DNA from: Sedimenticola sp. | GTDB lineage: Bacteria; Pseudomonadota; Gammaproteobacteria; Chromatiales; Chromatiaceae | Length of the DNA: 9,128 bases | Assembly (NCBI GenBank): GCA_030590525.1 | Contig: JAUUYI010000060.1 | Coordinates: forward strand, 1-9,128 | Reading direction: 5' to 3' | In this document: positions 5,893 to 9,128 of the stretch, one piece after another | Layout: the number at the start of each line of letters is the position of its first letter | How positions within the stretch are numbered: position 1 is the first letter of the stretch | Notes under the pieces: generated by a model | What the model saw: only the letters and a program-made list of their open reading frames with translations | Databases searched by the model: none | Told to the model about the DNA's origin: nothing | Program-made: the position numbers and the translations under genes

Positions 5893-8184
5893 GTGGCACA
5901 GGCCAGAAAAACAGAGCAGGTAGAGCCGGTAATGCATATAGGACGCAGGTTGAAGGAGGGTGCATTTCTGCTTCTCCTCGCCATCTCAGCCTATCTCATG
6001 CTTTCTCTCAGCAGTTATTCCCCGGATGATCCTGGCTGGTCCTTTACCGGTCCCCGTGAGCAGGTGCTGAATGCGGGCGGGCCGCTGGGTGCCTGGTTTT
6101 CGGATGTCTTTCTCAGCCTGTTCGGTCTGCTGGCCTACGTGCTGCCGATTATGGTGGGGTGGAGTGGCTGGCTGATGTTCCAGGAGAGAAAGCGGGGCGA
6201 CAGGGCCAATCCTCATCTTATGGCACTCTGCTGGACCGGTTTTTTCGTCACCCTGGGGGCGGGCAGTGCGCTGGCGGCAATGCAGATCCACAGTGGCCTG
6301 ATACCCTTGCCGAGTGGCAGTGGCGGCATACTGGGCGCTTTTCTGCAGCAGACCCTGGTCTCTATCTTCAGCTTTGCCGGCAGCACCCTGCTGCTGCTGG
6401 CGCTGCTGCTGAGTGGCATCACCCTGCTGACCGGTGTCTCATGGCTGTCGGTGATGGATGGGGTGGGAGAGATAGTGCTGCGGCTCTATCACACCCTGCC
6501 CGCTACCCGGGCGCGTGTTTCAGATTTTCTCCAGGCCCGCAGATTGAAGCGGGCTCGCAGCGAGGCGGCACGGGTGGAGAAGAAACGAGTCGAGAAACGC
6601 AAGCCACCCCGTATCGAGCCGCCGATGAAGAAGGTGAAGATCAGCGAGCGGGTGGAGAAAGAACGGCAGGTACCCCTGTTCGATACTGCCGTTGATGGGG
6701 AACTGCCACCGCTGGCGCTGCTGGACCCGCCCCAGGCCTCAGATCATGGCTACTCCAAGAAGGCGCTGGAGGCGTTGTCACGACAGGTCGAGCTCAAACT
6801 GCGTGAGTTCAATATCGAGGCGGAGGTGGTGGCTGTCCACCCGGGCCCGGTGGTTACCCTGTTTGAGCTGCAGCTGGCGCCGGGTACCAAGGCAAGCAAG
6901 ATCACCAACATATCCCGCGACCTTGCGCGGGCGCTCTCCTGCATCAGCGTGCGGGTGGTGGAGGTGATCCCCGGTAAATCGGTGATTGGGCTGGAGATCC
7001 CCCATGATCATCGCGAGACGGTCTATCTCAGCGAGGTGCTCAATTCTGAGGTCTATGACGCATCCAAATCGCCCCTGACCCTGGCACTGGGTAAAGATAT
7101 TGCCGGTAATCCCGCTGTCGCCGATCTTGGCAAGATGCCCCATGCCTTGATCGCGGGTACCACCGGTTCGGGCAAATCGGTGGCTATCAACGCCATGATC
7201 CTGAGTCTGCTCTACAAGGCTAAACCCCAGGATGTACGCCTGATCATGGTCGACCCCAAGATGTTGGAGCTGTCGGTCTACGAGGGGATACCTCATCTGC
7301 TGGCACCGGTGGTGACCGACATGAACGAGGCGGCCAATGCCCTGCGCTGGGGGGTGGCGGAGATGGAGCGTCGTTACAAACTGATGGCTTCACTGGGGGT
7401 GCGTAACATTGCAGGATACAACAAGAAGGTAAAGGATGCGGAGAAGAGCGGGGAGCCGATTCCAGACCCGATGTTTCAGCCCGATCCACTGCTGGAGGCC
7501 CAGCAGGTGCCCAATCTGACAACGCTCCCCTACATCGTCATCATCATCGACGAGCTGGCGGACATGATGATGGTGGTGGGCAAGAAAGTGGAGGAGCTGA
7601 TCGCCCGCCTGGCCCAGAAGGCCCGGGCATCCGGCATTCATCTGTTGCTGGCTACCCAGCGGCCCTCGGTGGATGTGATTACCGGCCTGATCAAGGCGAA
7701 TATCCCCACCCGGCTCGCATTCCAGGTCTCCTCCCGGATCGATTCCCGGACTATCCTCGATCAGATGGGCGCGGAGCACCTGCTGGGACACGGCGATATG
7801 CTCTATCTGCCGCCGGGCACCAGCATTCCCCAGCGTATTCATGGCGCCTTTGTGGATGACCACGAGGTGCACAAGGTGGTGAAGCACCTGCGCAAAATGG
7901 GGAAGCCGGACTATATCGAGGCGATCCTGCAGGAACCCACCGAGGCGATTCCGGGTATGCCCGGTCAGGCGGGTGATGTGGAGGATGCAGACCCGCTCTA
8001 TGACGAGGCGGTTCAGATCGTTATCGAGAGCCGCCGTGCCTCCATCTCCGGGGTACAGCGGCGGCTCAAGATCGGTTACAACCGGGCCGCGCGCCTGATC
8101 GAAGAGATGGAGCGCACCGGTATCGTCAGCGCCGCCCAGTCCAACGGAAACCGGGAAGTACTCTCCCCGCCGCCCATCGATTGA
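5893..8184 (+). CDS. ftsK: DNA translocase FtsK
   Basis: FtsK sits at the division septum and pumps DNA toward dif, where it activates XerCD. From the GTG at 5893 the product has 763 residues. Four hydrophobic segments (about 23-41, 78-96, 112-130 and 156-184) anchor the N-terminus. A basic, Pro-containing linker (~205-275) follows, much shorter than in E. coli FtsK (1329 residues). The motor has Walker A GTTGSGKS (422-429) and Walker B IIIDELAD (550-557), with the RecA-like ATQRPSVDVITGLIKANIPTR region nearby. The C-terminal gamma winged helix (~699-761, ESRRASISGVQRRLKIGYNRAAR) reads KOPS sites. The GTG at 5893 was chosen because AGAGGGG precedes it at good spacing. Alternatives are GTG 5851 (777 residues) and ATG 5932 (750 residues), with poorer ribosome sites. 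lolA and rarA follow, the usual gammaproteobacterial order. Confidence 0.96.
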   Translation: MAQARKTEQVEPVMHIGRRLKEGAFLLLLAISAYLMLSLSSYSPDDPGWSFTGPREQVLNAGGPLGAWFSDVFLSLFGLLAYVLPIMVGWSGWLMFQERKRGDRANPHLMALCWTGFFVTLGAGSALAAMQIHSGLIPLPSGSGGILGAFLQQTLVSIFSFAGSTLLLLALLLSGITLLTGVSWLSVMDGVGEIVLRLYHTLPATRARVSDFLQARRLKRARSEAARVEKKRVEKRKPPRIEPPMKKVKISERVEKERQVPLFDTAVDGELPPLALLDPPQASDHGYSKKALEALSRQVELKLREFNIEAEVVAVHPGPVVTLFELQLAPGTKASKITNISRDLARALSCISVRVVEVIPGKSVIGLEIPHDHRETVYLSEVLNSEVYDASKSPLTLALGKDIAGNPAVADLGKMPHALIAGTTGSGKSVAINAMILSLLYKAKPQDVRLIMVDPKMLELSVYEGIPHLLAPVVTDMNEAANALRWGVAEMERRYKLMASLGVRNIAGYNKKVKDAEKSGEPIPDPMFQPDPLLEAQQVPNLTTLPYIVIIIDELADMMMVVGKKVEELIARLAQKARASGIHLLLATQRPSVDVITGLIKANIPTRLAFQVSSRIDSRTILDQMGAEHLLGHGDMLYLPPGTSIPQRIHGAFVDDHEVHKVVKHLRKMGKPDYIEAILQEPTEAIPGMPGQAGDVEDADPLYDEAVQIVIESRRASISGVQRRLKIGYNRAARLIEEMERTGIVSAAQSNGNREVLSPPPID

Positions 8185-8191
8185 GGTTTTC

Positions 8192-8275
8192 CATGAGCCT
8201 CTTGTAAAATACCCCTCTCCCCCCGGGAGAGGGTTGGGTGAGGGGGATTCAAAAGTTTTGCAAGAGGCTCACATG
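8192..8275 (+). promoter_or_regulatory. Large hairpin between ftsK and lolA enclosing the lolA ribosome binding site
   Basis: TGAGCCTCTTGTAAAA (8194-8209) pairs with TTTTGCAAGAGGCTCA (8256-8271) over 16 positions, with one T-G pair. Inside lies a second perfect hairpin, CCCTCTCCC-CCC-GGGAGAGGG (8213-8233). The right arm contains the lolA Shine-Dalgarno AAGAGG (8262-8267), so folding would hide it. No T-run follows either stem, so it is not a standard terminator. The inner CCCTCTCCC/GGGAGAGGG motif is common in bacterial intergenic repeats, so it could also be an inserted repeat that supplied the ribosome site. Confidence 0.6.
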
Positions 8276-8887
8276 TCTATGAAATATATCGCCGCCGGAT
8301 TTACCCTGCTGTTTTCCAGCAGCCTCTTCGCTGCCACCGGCACTCAGCAGATGGATCGTTTTCTGAACGGGCTCAATAGCCTGGAGTCGGATTTCGATCA
8401 GACGGTCTATACCCCGGACCAGCAGCAACCCATTCGATCCAGGGGAACCTTCTACCTCAAGCGTCCCGGAAAGTTCCGTTGGGATTACAGCGTGCCGAAA
8501 CAGTTGATCGTCGCCGACGGTTCCCAGATCTGGCTCTACGACCCGGATCTGGAACAGGTGAGTGTTCAGTCCCAGAGCAGCGCTCTGGAGGGGACCCCCG
8601 CCATGCTGTTGATCAGCGGGGAACCGGTGAGCAAGACGTTCCAGGTCAGCGACCAGGGCAGCAGCCAGGGTATGGAGTGGGTGGAGCTGATTCCCCGCAA
8701 TCCGGAAAGCCAGTTCGTCCGCATTCGCCTCGCCTTCAATGACGATCTGCTGCAGCGTATGCAGATGGAGGACAAGTTTGGCCAGCGGACCCGGTTCCGG
8801 TTCACCGATATACGGGTCAACCCGGATCTCGCCGATGACCTCTTCTACTTCGAACGACCGGACGATGTGGATATCTTCAATCAGTAG
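8273..8887 (+). CDS. lolA: Outer-membrane lipoprotein carrier protein LolA
   Basis: LolA is a periplasmic chaperone that takes lipoproteins from the LolCDE transporter and passes them to LolB at the outer membrane. The 204-residue product matches the usual length. It starts with a Sec signal peptide ([20 protein letters not shown], likely cut after Ala20). The family pattern follows: [13 protein letters not shown] (60-72), the ADG turn (81-83) and [10 protein letters not shown] (87-96). It ends in the beta-rich [19 protein letters not shown] region. The ATG at 8273 has AAGAGG five bases before it; the ATG at 8279 is possible but less well spaced, and a TTG at 8234 would put a charged stretch before the signal peptide. 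It lies 88 bases after ftsK, and rarA begins 14 bases after its stop. Confidence 0.95.
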   Translation: MSMKYIAAGFTLLFSSSLFAATGTQQMDRFLNGLNSLESDFDQTVYTPDQQQPIRSRGTFYLKRPGKFRWDYSVPKQLIVADGSQIWLYDPDLEQVSVQSQSSALEGTPAMLLISGEPVSKTFQVSDQGSSQGMEWVELIPRNPESQFVRIRLAFNDDLLQRMQMEDKFGQRTRFRFTDIRVNPDLADDLFYFERPDDVDIFNQ

Positions 8888-8901
8888 TCCTGGTAACCCG
8901 A

Positions 8902-9128
8902 GTGGCTCCCCCCAATCTGTTCAGTGACCAGGCCAACCCGGGAATGCGCCCCCTGGCCGATCGCATGCGCCCCCGTACCCTGGATGAATTCATAGGCCAG
9001 CCCCAGATCGTCGGGAAAGGGAAACCCCTGCGCCAGGCGATCGAGACCGACCGCTTTCATTTCATGATTCTGTGGGGTCCGCCGGGTACCGGCAAGACCA
9101 CCCTGGCCAGCCTTATTGCCCGCCATTC
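8902..9128 (+). CDS. rarA: Replication-associated recombination protein A, 5' part (runs off the window)
   Basis: Only the first ~75 residues are present. RarA (MgsA) is a AAA+ ATPase related to clamp loaders and to eukaryotic WRNIP1/Mgs1, and it acts at stalled replication forks. The visible part reads [20 protein letters not shown], then [23 protein letters not shown], a Walker A motif [12 protein letters not shown], and breaks off in SLIARH. This matches the family N-terminus. The GTG at 8902 is preferred because it keeps the conserved LF...PLADRMRP segment; the ATG at 8944 is a shorter alternative. The ribosome site is weak, and the 14-base gap to lolA suggests translational coupling. Confidence 0.92.
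   Translation, partial: MAPPNLFSDQANPGMRPLADRMRPRTLDEFIGQPQIVGKGKPLRQAIETDRFHFMILWGPPGTGKTTLASLIARH

Noticed and set aside
6159..7887. Open frames overlapping ftsK on both strands
   Set aside because: The FtsK motor and membrane motifs run continuously in one frame through this region, so the others are shadows.

Overview
The window looks like chromosomal DNA of a gammaproteobacterium. The evidence is an RF2 gene with the classic UGA frameshift site followed by lysS, and an ftsK-lolA-rarA cluster in the usual gammaproteobacterial order. Protein style and the density of GTAGG...CCTAC palindromes would fit an environmental, possibly sulfur-oxidising lineage, but that is only an impression. No tRNA, rRNA, CRISPR array, transposase gene or phage gene is visible.

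Layout. Positions 1-653 carry no convincing gene but hold two palindromic repeats (10-55 and 401-543). A minus-strand gene (654-1697) encodes two cyclic-nucleotide-binding-type domains followed by a rhodanese domain. A second copy of the 401-543 element lies at 1883-2026, so the gene sits between two same-orientation copies of a MITE-like palindrome. prfB (2142-3240, joined by a +1 frameshift at codon 26) and lysS (3346-4833) form a translation operon. Another palindrome (4845-4934) separates lysS from a convergent gene (5009-5485, minus) for a small coiled-coil, basic-linker protein with an H-NS-like C-terminus. An AT-rich spacer (5486-5892) leads into ftsK (5893-8184), lolA (8273-8887) and the 5' end of rarA (8902 to the window edge). 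A large hairpin between ftsK and lolA contains the lolA ribosome binding site.

How the genes work together. RF2 and lysyl-tRNA synthetase serve translation. FtsK couples chromosome segregation to septation, LolA carries lipoproteins to the outer membrane, and RarA acts at stalled replication forks. These are housekeeping blocks. The accessory content is the cNMP/rhodanese gene, the H-NS-like gene and the palindromes.

I did not find a clear new defence or mobile system. The most informative signals are the twin palindromes, whose hairpin is preserved by a paired base change, the possible hairpin control of lolA, and the divergent H-NS-like protein.
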